Origin: Gimesia fumaroli
GTDB lineage: Bacteria > Planctomycetota > Planctomycetia > Planctomycetales > Planctomycetaceae
Assembly: GCF_007754425.1 (NCBI RefSeq)
Contig: NZ_CP037452.1
Coordinates: 6,303,164-6,367,163, forward strand
Direction: 5' to 3'
DNA: 64,000 bases
A model generated the notes under the pieces. The model was not told the origin of the DNA. It did not search any database and was given only the letters and a program-made list of their open reading frames with translations. A program made the position numbers and the translations under genes. Below are positions 9,132 through 18,913 of this stretch, piece by piece; the first letter of the stretch is position 1; each line of letters begins with the position of its first letter.

Positions 9132-11525
9132 TTAGTTCCTCGTCACGACTTCATTCAGATTCAATAAGGCGCGTGTGACTTCCGTCCAGGCTGCGAGTTC
9201 TTTGGCGTTTAATTCCTGGTTCGTTTTCGCCAAGCCGGATTTTGTCAGTTCAACGGCGGCTTTGGGCTGTGACCGATATTCACGGCGATTGGAGTTTAAT
9301 AAATTGAGCAGTACTTCCGTTTCCCTGTTTTCAGGAGCTCGCGAAGTTGCTTTCGTGAACGCATAGCCGATTTTTTGTGCATCCGAATCGCCACCGTTTA
9401 GCAAAACATCTTCGGCATACTTACGCGAGGCTTCTACAAAAGTCGGATCGTTCAGCAGAGTCATCGCAGCGATCGGAGTATTCGATCGGGGACGCTGCGC
9501 CGTACATTCTTCACGGCTGGGGGCATCGAAGGCTTTCAACATGGGATGGAGAAACTGGCGTTGCCAATGCACATACAGGCCGCGACGCCATTGGCGGTCG
9601 TCTGTATCTGCGACGTATTTCCGTTTGGGGAAATTCAAATGACGATAGTAGCCGGCTGGCTGATAGGGTTTCACGCTGGGGCCACCGATCTCAGTGACTA
9701 ATAAACCGCTGACGGCCAGTGCGTTATCTCGAATCATTTCAGCCGGCAGTCGAAAGCGTGCCTGTCGATTGAGACGCTGGTTGAACGGATCCTGTTTTCG
9801 CTGTTCCGGCGTTTCGAGAGAAGACTGCCGATAAGCGCGGCTCATGACGATGAATTTGATGGTCTGCTTGACGTCCCATTGGTCTTTGTAAAATTTCAGT
9901 GCCAGTTGATCGAGGAGTTCCGGATAATGAGGCGGCCCTCCCTGTCCTCCAAAATCGTCCAGTACGGGAGCGATCCCGCGGCCGAAGAAGAGGTACCAGA
10001 AGCGGTTTGCCATGACGCGTGCTAACATTAAGCCGTATCCGTCTTCAGCTGATAACCAGTTCGCCAGATCCAGGCGAGTTAAGCGATCCTTTTCTGTTTT
10101 CAGCGTTCCCAGAAATTCTGGAATAGCGGGTTGAACGACGGGGCCGGTTTCATCAAGCCAGTTGCCGCGAGGCAGAATTCGAATTTCCCTCGGTTTGATG
10201 GAGACCGTAATCATCGTTTTTATCGCACGTTTATCGATGGCGGCTCGGTCTTTTTTCAGTTGTTCCAGTTTTTGTTTGAGAGTTTTTTGTTCTTCCTTTT
10301 GTTTGGTTGTTTTCAAAGCCTGTTGGGTCGTTTTCATGTTGGCTTCGATTTCTGAGATCTGTTGTTTTTCCTGATCGGTATAGAGAAAGATTTCCGGTTC
10401 TCTGATCGTGGGAATCCGGTCTGCACCGCGCCTCAAATGCTGGTCTTCATCGATGTCGGCAAAAAACGAGACGAGCGAATAAAAGTCTTTGGTGGTATAG
10501 GGATCGTACTTGTGATCGTGGCATTGGCAGCAACCCATGGTGGCGCCCATCCAGACCCCGGAAAAATTCCGAATGCGGTCGGCGGCATAGATTGCCAGAT
10601 ATTCTTTGCGCTGCACGCCTCCTTCATGGGATGTCTGCAGCACGCGGTTATAACCGGTGGCGATTTTTTGCTGCAGGGTGGGATTAGGCAGTAAATCTCC
10701 CGCTAACTGCTCGCGGGTGAATTGATCGAAGGGAAGATTTTCGTTAAACGCGCGGATCACATAGTCGCGATAGGGGGAGATGTGATGGTCCTGATCGCCG
10801 TGATACCCGACCGTATCTGCAAAGCGGACCAGATCCAGCCAGTAAATCGCCATCCGCTCGCCATAATGGGGAGAAGCCAAGAGTCGGTCTACAAGTTTTT
10901 CGTAAGCGTCTGGACTTTGGTCTTTGACAAACTGATCGACTTCCTGGGGAGTGGGTGGCAGTCCGGTCAGATCGAAACTGAGCCGACGAATTAACGTGAC
11001 TTGATCGGCTTCCGCGGCGGGCTGCAGGTTCTGTTGTTCCAGACGCGAAAGAATGAAACGGTCAATCCAGTTCACGGGCCAGCTTTGATCTTTGACTTCG
11101 GGAACCGGAGTTGATTGCGGCTGCTGATAGGCCCAATGTTTGGACCAGGGAGCACCTGCAGCGATCCATTGTTTAATTAAATCAATTTCGGCAGGCTTCA
11201 GCGATTTTCCAGAGTCAGCAGGCGGCATGACCAGATCGGCGTCAGTACTGCTGATGCGATCGAAGAGCTGGCTTTGATCGGGCTTGCCGGGGTGAATAAT
11301 AGCTGCATCGCCTGTGGTTGATTTGAGTCCGGTTTCGATATCCAGACGGAGGTCTGCTTCGCGGTGTGTGGAATCGGGGCCATGACAGTGAAAGCAGTTT
11401 CGGGAAAGAATCGGTCGAATGTCACGATTGAAACTGACTTGATTCTGTGCAAAGCTGACCTGAATAGGGATTATCAAACAGACAAGCAATCCTATCCAGG
11501 TATGTTTTGATCTTAACCGGTACAT
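9132..11525 (-). CDS. PSD1 / planctomycete cytochrome c protein (DUF1549 and DUF1553)
   Basis: A 797-residue secreted protein. It has a signal peptide (about 1-26), then a cytochrome-c-like domain with CFHCH (Cys44, Cys47, His48) for covalent haem attachment and PPADSGKSL downstream near a probable axial ligand region. This is followed by DUF1549 (about 155-365, with LTGLPPTPQE), a Lys/Gln-rich coiled-coil insert (about 385-425), and DUF1553 (about 480-750, with NRFWYLFFGRGI and AMTLLNDPTFVEASR). It is co-transcribed with the DUF1501 gene. Family knowledge suggests a periplasmic redox role, but no reaction is established. Length and domain order are canonical. Confidence 0.94.
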   Translation of the reverse strand: MYRLRSKHTWIGLLVCLIIPIQVSFAQNQVSFNRDIRPILSRNCFHCHGPDSTHREADLRLDIETGLKSTTGDAAIIHPGKPDQSQLFDRISSTDADLVMPPADSGKSLKPAEIDLIKQWIAAGAPWSKHWAYQQPQSTPVPEVKDQSWPVNWIDRFILSRLEQQNLQPAAEADQVTLIRRLSFDLTGLPPTPQEVDQFVKDQSPDAYEKLVDRLLASPHYGERMAIYWLDLVRFADTVGYHGDQDHHISPYRDYVIRAFNENLPFDQFTREQLAGDLLPNPTLQQKIATGYNRVLQTSHEGGVQRKEYLAIYAADRIRNFSGVWMGATMGCCQCHDHKYDPYTTKDFYSLVSFFADIDEDQHLRRGADRIPTIREPEIFLYTDQEKQQISEIEANMKTTQQALKTTKQKEEQKTLKQKLEQLKKDRAAIDKRAIKTMITVSIKPREIRILPRGNWLDETGPVVQPAIPEFLGTLKTEKDRLTRLDLANWLSAEDGYGLMLARVMANRFWYLFFGRGIAPVLDDFGGQGGPPHYPELLDQLALKFYKDQWDVKQTIKFIVMSRAYRQSSLETPEQRKQDPFNQRLNRQARFRLPAEMIRDNALAVSGLLVTEIGGPSVKPYQPAGYYRHLNFPKRKYVADTDDRQWRRGLYVHWQRQFLHPMLKAFDAPSREECTAQRPRSNTPIAAMTLLNDPTFVEASRKYAEDVLLNGGDSDAQKIGYAFTKATSRAPENRETEVLLNLLNSNRREYRSQPKAAVELTKSGLAKTNQELNAKELAAWTEVTRALLNLNEVVTRN

Positions 11526-11911
11526 GGAAGTTCGCCCTCAGTCGGGGACGCGAGAGAAGTGCCGGGGACGATTTCAGCAGAACCCGGTGTTCCTGGCACA
11601 TCAAACGCGTTGCAAACTGGTTTGGTGATACCGATCCGTAACGAATGGAGTTAACGGTAGCCAGACTCCCAAAGTCCGGCAGGTAGAATTTCTTGAGACT
11701 ATTTCTCTAGCCTGCTGACCAGAACCAGTCTCTATCACAATAATAGCAGGCGTTTAGCCCCTGTGCAACGATCTGTTCTGGTGATTGATCTTGAAATCAA
11801 ACGTGACAGAACTTGACAACGAACGATTTTGTGACGAACTTCAACAAAAGTGTTGTGTCATTCCAGACGAACTCATTCTTGTTGCGAAATCTCTATACCC
11901 AGGTATCCCTT
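11526..11911. other. Intergenic region between divergent PSD1 and dehydratase genes
   Basis: About 386 bases holding the two promoters. In-frame codons extend the dehydratase ORF leftwards to 11813, but they lack family similarity and I treat them as untranslated. I saw no strong hairpin, repeat or second gene. Confidence 0.4.
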
Positions 11912-12883
11912 ATGCGAGTTCCCACCTTTCAGGATGTTCAGGAAGCACTCCCCCGTGTACGTCAAGTTCTGGCACCGACGCCTCTGTATGAGTGGCCCGG
12001 TTTGAGCCAGTTGACGGGAGCTCACTTTTTTTTGAAGCATGAGAATCACCAGCCGGTTGGTGCGTTCAAAGTGCGTGGGGGAATTAACCTGGTCAGTACA
12101 CTTTCCGAGGAAGAACGCGCGGCGGGAATCTTAGGCTGTTCGACGGGCAATCATGGTCAGTCACTCGCGTATGCAGCACGCATGTTTGGTGCGAAATGTA
12201 CGATTGTGGTTCCTAAAAATAATAACCCGGATAAAGTGCGTGCCATCAAACTTCTCGGCGCGGAAATCATCGAAGCAGGTAGGGACTTCGATGAAGCGAA
12301 ACGGTATCTGGAGCAGGAACTCATTGGCGGAAAAGAGCGTTACGTACATTCCGCTAACGAGCCTCTGCTGATTGCCGGCGTGGGAACTCAGGCGATCGAA
12401 ATCTTTGAAACGCTGAAGGCACCGGATGTGATTCTCGTTCCTGTCGGCATGGGGAGCGGTGTCTGTGGCACAGGCATCGTAGCCAGACACTTGAGTCCGA
12501 CTACGGAAATCATTGCTGTGGGAGCTGAGAACGCACCGGCAAATCAATTATCCTGGAAAGCGGGAACATTGCAGACCACAGATACTGCTGACACTTGGGC
12601 CGAAGGAGTGGCTACGCGATCGGCGGCTGAGTTAACACAGGAGATCATGAAATCCGTCGTCGATGATTTTCTGCTCGTCGGTGAAGACGATATGCGAATC
12701 GCCGCCTATCATATTCTCAAAGAGACGCACAACCTGGCAGAAGCTGCAGGCGCTGCCGCACTTGCGGCGGTCTTGAACAATAAAACGCGATTTCAAGGTA
12801 AGACGGTCGTAGCGATTCTAAGTGGCGGCAACTTGAATCTGGCAGAGCTTCCGGAAATCTTACGCCTCGGTTCAGAGCAGTAA
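11912..12883 (+). CDS. Threonine/serine dehydratase (PLP fold type II)
   Basis: Deaminates threonine or serine to the 2-oxoacid using pyridoxal phosphate. The PLP lysine is in PVGAFKVRGG (Lys53), the substrate loop is STGNHGQ, and the phosphate-binding glycine loop is PVGMGSGVCG. At about 323 residues it lacks the C-terminal ACT regulatory domain of biosynthetic IlvA, so it resembles the short catabolic dehydratases or serine/threonine racemase-like enzymes. Substrate preference cannot be decided from sequence. The ATG at 11912 is chosen because the domain starts right after it; the longer ORF from 11813 has a non-conserved leader. It stands alone between two gaps. Confidence 0.85.
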   Translation: MRVPTFQDVQEALPRVRQVLAPTPLYEWPGLSQLTGAHFFLKHENHQPVGAFKVRGGINLVSTLSEEERAAGILGCSTGNHGQSLAYAARMFGAKCTIVVPKNNNPDKVRAIKLLGAEIIEAGRDFDEAKRYLEQELIGGKERYVHSANEPLLIAGVGTQAIEIFETLKAPDVILVPVGMGSGVCGTGIVARHLSPTTEIIAVGAENAPANQLSWKAGTLQTTDTADTWAEGVATRSAAELTQEIMKSVVDDFLLVGEDDMRIAAYHILKETHNLAEAAGAAALAAVLNNKTRFQGKTVVAILSGGNLNLAELPEILRLGSEQ

Positions 12884-13179
12884 ACCCGATCTGATCATCA
12901 ATAAAGGAACAGGGAAAAATTAAGCTCATTTAATTAATCCCAGTTTGAGAATTCAATTCCGCCTTTGATTGGAATTCCCTCTCGGTAATTGTTACCGTAA
13001 ATGGCAAACCGGAAGTAGTGTCTTATCAGACTTGAAATGGTACGATGTCCGAAATGGTCCGCACGCTCTTTGGCGTGTTCGCCAGGCATTGATCACCAGT
13101 CAATTCAGGGTTGATGAACCATTAGTATTGATCGTCGATTCCGAGTTTGTTCCTGCGAGATAGATCATTTGAGGGAAAC

Positions 13180-13947
13180 ATGAGATTTAAAGATCGCGCC
13201 GTAATTGTAACCGGTGGCAGCAAAGGGATTGGCGAAGGCTGCTCGCGTGTATTTTGTGAAGAAGGCGGCCTGGTTGCGATCTTGGCACGCGGCATGAAAG
13301 CAGGGCAGGACCTGGCCCGTGAACTCAATGAAAAAGGTCCGGGCAAAGCAATCTTTGTTCAATGCGATGTTGGTCAGCATGAACAGATTTTATCTGCGGT
13401 TGAGCTGGTTGTGGAACAGTTTGGCCGACTGGATTGCATCATCAACAATGCCGGAGTTCATCCGCCGGCAATGTCGCTGGAAGAAACCAGCATCGAAGAA
13501 ATGGAAGAGCTGATGCGTGTGAATTTTCTCAGCACGTTTGCCGGTGCGAAGTATGCGTTACCTCATTTACGAAAAACCAAAGGGACGATTATCAATATGT
13601 CGTCGATGACTGCGGTATTGGGGCAACATCATTCGACCGCCTATTGCTCTACCAAGGGAGCTCAGGTCAGTTTTACAAAATCGTTGGCGATTGAACTGGG
13701 AGAAACCGGCGTACGCGTGAACGCGATTCTGCCGAGTAATATTGATACACCATTAATGCGAGATTGGGCCGAGTCACTGCCCGACCCGGAAACAGCATTG
13801 AAACGCGTTTCTGATCTTCAGGTTTTCAAACGCATGGGAACGATTGAAGAGATGGGACGTCTGGCACTCTTTCTGGCGACCGACGATTCGAGCTTTTTGA
13901 CCGGACAGGCCATTGAAGCTGAAGGGGGCGCCAGCCTCGACTATTGA
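13180..13947 (+). CDS. SDR-family NAD(P)-dependent oxidoreductase
   Basis: A classical short-chain dehydrogenase of 255 residues. Cofactor motif TGGSKGIG is at 11-18, NNAG in the fourth strand, and the catalytic Tyr155-x3-Lys159 in YCSTK, with the active Ser in NMSSMT. The C-terminal EAEGGASLDY segment is typical for 3-oxoacyl-ACP-reductase or sugar-alcohol dehydrogenase relatives. The ATG at 13180 has GAGGG seven bases upstream; an upstream in-frame start at 13147 lacks one. Followed on the same strand by a DUF1080 gene and a xylulokinase, so a sugar-alcohol substrate is a reasonable guess but only inference. Confidence 0.9.
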   Translation: MRFKDRAVIVTGGSKGIGEGCSRVFCEEGGLVAILARGMKAGQDLARELNEKGPGKAIFVQCDVGQHEQILSAVELVVEQFGRLDCIINNAGVHPPAMSLEETSIEEMEELMRVNFLSTFAGAKYALPHLRKTKGTIINMSSMTAVLGQHHSTAYCSTKGAQVSFTKSLAIELGETGVRVNAILPSNIDTPLMRDWAESLPDPETALKRVSDLQVFKRMGTIEEMGRLALFLATDDSSFLTGQAIEAEGGASLDY

Positions 13948-14036
13948 TTCAACAGATTTTTTAGTCAGAACCATTGAATTTCGAATTGTTACATTCATTC
14001 TTTACACAATCAATATTGAGATAAGAGGACATCATT

Positions 14037-14801
14037 ATGACAAGCTTGCGCAGAGGGTTTCATTTTCTGATTGTTATATTCTTTCTGGGAACCGCTTACC
14101 ACACCTATGGAAATCTGGTGGAAGAATATAAGAACGGCTTGATTTGGAAAGAACCAACCGTCGTGACCGCTAATCCCAACCAACCACCATCGGACGCGAT
14201 TGTGCTGTTTGATGGAAAGAACCTGGACCAATGGAAAGGCGGCGATAAATGGAAAATCAAAGATGGGTATGCTATTACCACCGCTCAAGACATCGAAACG
14301 AAACAATCCTTTGGTGATTGCCAGTTGCATCTGGAATGGGCGACTCCCGAAAAAATTGAAGGCAAAGGACAGGGACGCGGAAATAGTGGCGTCTTTTTGA
14401 TGGGAAAATACGAAGTTCAGATTCTCGATTCTTACCAGAACAAAACATACTTTGACGGTCAGGCCGGATCGATTTATAAACAGTACCCGCCGATGGTCAA
14501 TGTCTGTCGCAAGCCGGGAGAATGGCAGACTTACGATATCATTTTCAATGCTCCCCGGTTTAATGAGTATGGGCAACTGGTCAAACCGGCTTATGTGACT
14601 GTGATCCAGAATGGGGTCGTTGTTCAAAATCATACGGAACTGCAAGGTGCTACCTTTTATCATCAGCCACCGTTTTATACGGCTCATGAAGAGAAGTTGC
14701 CGATTCAGCTGCAGTTCCATCGGAACGATACCCGATTTCGCAACATCTGGGTTCGCGAAATTTCTGAAGTCCATCCGACCGGTTGTGTCTGCCCCCAGTA
14801 A
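14037..14801 (+). CDS. DUF1080 (3-keto-disaccharide hydrolase-like) secreted protein
   Basis: A 254-residue protein with an N-terminal hydrophobic signal (about 8-25) followed by the DUF1080 jellyroll: [12 protein letters not shown], a WKIKDG strand pair, [19 protein letters not shown] and the Cys-containing [15 protein letters not shown] segment. The family is a laminin-G/concanavalin-like fold, and some members hydrolyse 3-keto-glycosides made by Gfo/Idh-type oxidation. That activity is family knowledge, not shown here. It is likely periplasmic. Downstream of an SDR and upstream of xylulokinase, consistent with a carbohydrate-use cluster, though operon structure is not proven: gaps are about 75-90 bases. 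Confidence 0.9.
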   Translation: MTSLRRGFHFLIVIFFLGTAYHTYGNLVEEYKNGLIWKEPTVVTANPNQPPSDAIVLFDGKNLDQWKGGDKWKIKDGYAITTAQDIETKQSFGDCQLHLEWATPEKIEGKGQGRGNSGVFLMGKYEVQILDSYQNKTYFDGQAGSIYKQYPPMVNVCRKPGEWQTYDIIFNAPRFNEYGQLVKPAYVTVIQNGVVVQNHTELQGATFYHQPPFYTAHEEKLPIQLQFHRNDTRFRNIWVREISEVHPTGCVCPQ

Positions 14802-14877
14802 GAACTTCTTATTTCAAGACAATTTGTGACACTGGAAACAGCGTTTGATTTACTAACTAAGGATGAGGGTTAACAGC

Positions 14878-16410
14878 ATGGCCGTTTTTCTGGGTGTAGA
14901 TATTGGAACAAGTGGAACGAAAACGCTGGCAATGCAGGAAGACGGAACCATTCTTTCTTCCGCGACGGTCGAGTATCCGCTCTACAGCCCTCATCCTGGC
15001 TGGTCAGAACAGGAACCGGAACACTGGTGGCAGGCGACAATTAAAAGTGTGCGCAAAGTCTTGAAAGCGGGTAAAATTAAGCCAGTAGACGTGAAAGGGA
15101 TTGGTCTGAGCGGTCAGATGCACGGGAGTGTGTTTCTGAACAAGAAACACGAAGTCATCCGGCCTGCTCTGCTCTGGAATGATCAGCGGACGGCTGCGGA
15201 ATGTGCTGAGATTGAAGAGCGTGCCGGCGGTCGGAAGAAACTGATTCGCATGGTGGCGAATCCTGCGTTGACTGGCTTTACGGCACCTAAAATACTCTGG
15301 TTACGGAATCGCGAGCCAAAAAATTTTGACAAGACGGTCCAGGTATTACTGCCGAAAGATTATGTTCGCTTTCGTCTGACGGGAGAGTTCGCAACTGAAG
15401 TCAGCGATGCTTCGGGAACGTTACTGTTGAATGTCAAACAGCGAAAATGGAGTCGTCCGTTATTGAGCAAACTGGAGCTGGATGCAGGACTGCTGCCGGC
15501 CGTTTATGAATCAGAAGATGTCAGTGGTCATTTGACTCAAGATGCAGCCCGGCTGTTGGGACTTACCAAAGGCGTGGCCGTCGTTGGTGGCGGTGGTGAT
15601 CAGGCCGCTGGTGCAGTCGGAAATGGAATTGTCAAAAAAGGGGCGATCTCTGCGACAATGGGAACGAGTGGGGTTGTCTTTGCCCATAGCGATGAAGTGC
15701 AGATCGATCCTGAAGGCAGGGCACATACATTCTGTCACGCGGTTCGTGACAAGTGGCATGTGATGGGCGTGGTGCTTTCAGCCGGCGGCAGTCTGCAGTG
15801 GTATCGGAATCAACTTTGTGAACAGCAGGTCGCGCTTGCCAAACGACAGAAAGTGGACCCGTATCAACTGATTACCGAACAGGCAGCCGAAGCACCTGCC
15901 GGGAGTGAGGGGTTATTTTTCTTACCTTATCTGACTGGAGAGCGAACACCACATGCTGACCCTGACGCCCGGGCAGCGTGGATCGGGTTAAGCTTAAGGC
16001 ACAGTCGCGCTCACTTGAGTCGCGCTGTGATTGAAGGGGCCACGTATGCAATGCGTGATTCTTTAGAAATCATCAAGGAGCTGAATATCCCGGTGAAGGA
16101 AATTCGTCTTTCCGGTGGTGGTGCGCGAAGCGAATTCTGGCGGCAGATGCAAGCCGATATTTATGGTCAAAAAGTCGTAACGATTAACGCCGAAGAAGGT
16201 CCTGCTTATGGGGTTGCGTTGCTGGCTGCTGCCGGGACAGGAGCATATAAAGATGTAGTAGAAGCGTGCGGTGCCACGATTCGAGTCATTGAGAGCACAA
16301 ACGTAAACCCTAAAAACAAAAAAACATACAACCAGGCCTATCCTGTCTATCGAGGTTTATATTCCTCATTAAAAACTGATTTTCAGGAGATCAGAAGTCT
16401 GGTCGACTAG
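14878..16410 (+). CDS. xylB: Xylulokinase
   Basis: FGGY-family kinase that phosphorylates D-xylulose to xylulose 5-phosphate. The phosphate-1 loop [10 protein letters not shown] opens the protein, and the signature [10 protein letters not shown] (substrate Asp/His/Met region) and WNDQRT follow. The C-terminal half has [14 protein letters not shown] and the adenosine loop [11 protein letters not shown]. About 510 residues, normal for XylB. I start at the ATG at 14878, with GATGAGGG about eight bases upstream; the ATG at 14863 lies inside that site. No xylose isomerase is next to it. Confidence 0.93.
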   Translation: MAVFLGVDIGTSGTKTLAMQEDGTILSSATVEYPLYSPHPGWSEQEPEHWWQATIKSVRKVLKAGKIKPVDVKGIGLSGQMHGSVFLNKKHEVIRPALLWNDQRTAAECAEIEERAGGRKKLIRMVANPALTGFTAPKILWLRNREPKNFDKTVQVLLPKDYVRFRLTGEFATEVSDASGTLLLNVKQRKWSRPLLSKLELDAGLLPAVYESEDVSGHLTQDAARLLGLTKGVAVVGGGGDQAAGAVGNGIVKKGAISATMGTSGVVFAHSDEVQIDPEGRAHTFCHAVRDKWHVMGVVLSAGGSLQWYRNQLCEQQVALAKRQKVDPYQLITEQAAEAPAGSEGLFFLPYLTGERTPHADPDARAAWIGLSLRHSRAHLSRAVIEGATYAMRDSLEIIKELNIPVKEIRLSGGGARSEFWRQMQADIYGQKVVTINAEEGPAYGVALLAAAGTGAYKDVVEACGATIRVIESTNVNPKNKKTYNQAYPVYRGLYSSLKTDFQEIRSLVD

Positions 16411-16432
16411 GCTGGTGTCCACTATCCAGCCT
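16409..16432 (+). terminator. Weak stem-loop at the xylB stop codon
   Basis: Perfect 7-base arms AGGCTGG and CCAGCCT around a 10-base loop, overlapping the stop codon. No T-run follows, so it may be a structure protecting the 3' end rather than a true intrinsic terminator. Confidence 0.3.
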
Positions 16433-16886
16433 CACTCATAAATAAGTATAATTCGTCACTACGCTACAGATTCTTAAAGAGGGATCATTTGAATCGGAGC
16501 GAATATGAGTCGTGTCAATTGTACAACTGAGGCGAAACAGTTAATTTAGAGTGAGTAAGAACGCGCACTTTATTCAGCGTTGTTCTGTCTGTATTTGGTC
16601 AAACCCATTGAACGGAAGAGAGTTCGTCGAAGTCTTTCGCATGGGATGCCGAAGTAAACTATTATAGATCCAGGGAACCTTGTCCGTTCCATTTTGGATA
16701 AAGTGGTATAAAATAAACGTCATTGCCGCTAATCTCCTTTACCTGCCTGCAGACAATCTCAGAAAAATATAGTATATTCTCTACATTTCGGCCGAGTTGT
16801 ATTGATCAATGCTTTCTGAGTGCCAGGTAAATTATCGATAAGCTGGGCGTGACTTTTGTTGAAAAAGTGTAGGACCGTTTCTGCAG
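16433..16886. other. Intergenic region upstream of the sulfotransferase gene
   Basis: About 450 bases without a supportable ORF. An AT-rich stretch around 16768-16785 (TATAGTATATTCT) could hold a -10 element for the sulfotransferase gene about 100 bases later, but I found no matching -35 box. Over 16441-16680 I counted 57 G and 41 C on the plus strand, the composition bias discussed in the findings. Confidence 0.35.
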
Positions 16887-18050
16887 ATGAGTAAAAGCCA
16901 GGAAAATAACAGTGGATCAACTCAAGGCCCGTTTTGTGTCTGGTCTGGAATTGGATTCACGAACTTCATCAAGCTGCTGAGACTGCGTCCCACGATTCGC
17001 TGGTCTGGAATGTTTCGTTTGATTTCCTCCGGATTATTCAGCATTTCCAACTCATTATTGAGCTTGATGGAAAAGTTGGTTTTTAGTCGGAAAGTAAATA
17101 AGACGAAACTGGAGCCGCCCGTTTTTATTATTGGCCACTGGCGGAGCGGAACCACTTTACTCCATAATCTGATTTCGATGGATAAACAGTTTATCTATCC
17201 CAATATGGGAGCCATGCTGTTTCCATCTCATTTTCTGCTCACCGAGCCTGTATTAAAACAGGTTGTACGGCGTTTGTTGCCAAAACAGCGTCCTATGGAC
17301 AACATGCCGGTGACCTGGGATTTACCGCAGGAGGATGAGACGTCGATTATGCTGCTGCATTTGATGTCTCCTTATCTGGCAATCAGTTTCAGCGATCAGC
17401 CCGAGGTTTATGAACGCTACTATGAACTGGATCAATTGACGCCCAAAGAAGCTTCGCTCTGGAAGAAAACATTTATCTATTTCATGAAGAAGCTGACATA
17501 CAAGGCCGGCGAAAATAAGCGTGTCTTGCTGAAGTCTCCGACGCATACGTTTCGGATCCCGTTCCTGCTGAAAATGTTTCCTGATGCCCGTTTCGTTTAT
17601 ATCTATCGAAACCCGTATAAAGTTTATAATTCCACATTGCATCTGCGTCGAACCATGTTTGGCGATAATGGTTTCGCTCCTCTCGATATGGAAAAATTAG
17701 AAGAGGATATGGCGAATATTTATGAGAATCATCTGCACGTTTATGAGCGTGATCGCCAGATCGTGCCGGAAGGTCAGTTACACGAAGTTCGCTTTGAAGA
17801 TCTCGAAGCGGATCCAGTAAGTGAGCTTCGAAAAGTATACGAGCACCTGAATCTTTCCGGCTTTGAAGAGTTAGAAAAGAATATGCAACCGTATTTGAAG
17901 GATCAAAAATCCTATAAGAAAAACAAATACGAAATGGACGCCGACCAGGAAAAGAAAATCTACGAACGCTGGCAAAAAGCATTCGAGATGTTTGGTTATG
18001 AGCGGTTACCTTCTGATGCTCTGGTTAAAAAAGAATGCGTTACGTCTTAA
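16887..18050 (+). CDS. Sulfotransferase family protein
   Basis: A 387-residue PAPS-dependent sulfotransferase-like protein. The 5'-phosphosulfate loop is GHWRSGTTLLHN (about residue 84 onward) and the 3'-phosphate motif is YIYRNPYKVYNSTLHL (about 234-250). A short hydrophobic/amphipathic N-terminal stretch may associate with membrane. The closing part has VRFEDLEADP, typical of bacterial 'sulfotransferase_3'-like proteins. Acceptor is unknown; carbohydrate or lipid sulfation is possible and would suit a marine organism rich in sulfated glycans (inference). It stands alone between a long gap and a convergent membrane-protein gene. Confidence 0.88.
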   Translation: MSKSQENNSGSTQGPFCVWSGIGFTNFIKLLRLRPTIRWSGMFRLISSGLFSISNSLLSLMEKLVFSRKVNKTKLEPPVFIIGHWRSGTTLLHNLISMDKQFIYPNMGAMLFPSHFLLTEPVLKQVVRRLLPKQRPMDNMPVTWDLPQEDETSIMLLHLMSPYLAISFSDQPEVYERYYELDQLTPKEASLWKKTFIYFMKKLTYKAGENKRVLLKSPTHTFRIPFLLKMFPDARFVYIYRNPYKVYNSTLHLRRTMFGDNGFAPLDMEKLEEDMANIYENHLHVYERDRQIVPEGQLHEVRFEDLEADPVSELRKVYEHLNLSGFEELEKNMQPYLKDQKSYKKNKYEMDADQEKKIYERWQKAFEMFGYERLPSDALVKKECVTS

Positions 18051-18089
18051 AGCTGCATCAACATTCAAAACAAGATGATCTGCGCGATT

Positions 18090-18644
18090 TCACTTTTCTT
18101 TGTCTGAAGTGGAATTTTTATCTGACGTCTGCTTTTTCTTCTCTTTCAATTCCAGGAGCTGCTTTTCGAGAACGCGTTGTTGATCTTGGATTCGGGAAAT
18201 CAGGTTCGTTGATCTGACGCGTGAAGCGCTCATATCTCCAATTGCCGACAAGATCACCCAGAACGCGATTAAGAGAATACCGCCCCAGTAGGCAGCGAAC
18301 AGTCCCGGATATGATTTCCAAGGCATGTAGGGGGCGTCGCCGATCATGATCAGAAATCCGATCAAAACCAGCAGGCTCGAAGTTTGCATGCGTCGCCGGT
18401 ATTGTTTAGAGAAGAAACGAAAGTCGTCATCGCTTAAGTCTTCGTCATGCTGGCGATGGAACCATGAGGTCCGATGCAATTGAATCAGTCCCGCACCAAA
18501 TAAAACCAGCAGGGTTCCAACTATTATGCCCGGGATCGTATCTGTCACAATTTCTGCATCCTTGATCGGTGGTGGGAGAAATCCCTTGGGGGTTTGAAAT
18601 GTTACCAAATCACTTTTCCAGTCTTCTCGGTTTAAGTCTAACAA
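18090..18644 (-). CDS. Small membrane protein with C-terminal coiled coil, unknown function
   Basis: Up to 184 residues, with hydrophobic segments at about 40-56, 88-103 and 115-137, then a charged helix rich in Gln/Leu/Lys (RVLEKQLLELKEKKKQ) that should form a coiled coil. The start is uncertain: TTG at 18644 is the longest form, and a GTG at 18548 would begin just before the first membrane helix. I do not recognise a family. It follows cydAB on the same strand after 270 bases with a weak hairpin between, so it may not share their transcript. Confidence 0.65.
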   Translation of the reverse strand: MLDLNREDWKSDLVTFQTPKGFLPPPIKDAEIVTDTIPGIIVGTLLVLFGAGLIQLHRTSWFHRQHDEDLSDDDFRFFSKQYRRRMQTSSLLVLIGFLIMIGDAPYMPWKSYPGLFAAYWGGILLIAFWVILSAIGDMSASRVRSTNLISRIQDQQRVLEKQLLELKEKKKQTSDKNSTSDKEK

Positions 18645-18773
18645 AATCAGTTTGAGATGAAACGTGTCCTATGAAATTTATTTTGAAGACGAGCGAGGCA
18701 CGGAAAAATAGTGAAGTAATAAAGAACCCTTATTTCGCTGGAATGACATTCAATAGATGGGGGAATTAGGGAA

Positions 18774-18793
18774 ATGTTGCGTTTTTGCAACAT
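18774..18793 (-). terminator. Stem-loop after cydB
   Basis: Perfect 7-base arms (ATGTTGC / GCAACAT) with a 6-base loop, about 120 bases past the cydB stop. Only three T residues follow on the minus strand, so it is a weak terminator candidate for cydAB. Confidence 0.35.
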
Positions 18794-18913
18794 CCGATTC
18801 CTGAATTGAGTGCCCGTTTTTTTTCCTGGACGTAGTGATTTGATTTAATTCGGGCGAAGCAGGGCCTGATTCAGTACCCGGAAGTTCTGCTATACGGGTT
18901 ACGGGGAGAAGTA

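Noticed and set aside
14010..14774. Long antisense ORF (254 codons) opposite the DUF1080 gene
   Set aside because: The DUF1080 frame has clear family motifs, a signal peptide and codon bias; the antisense frame has none.
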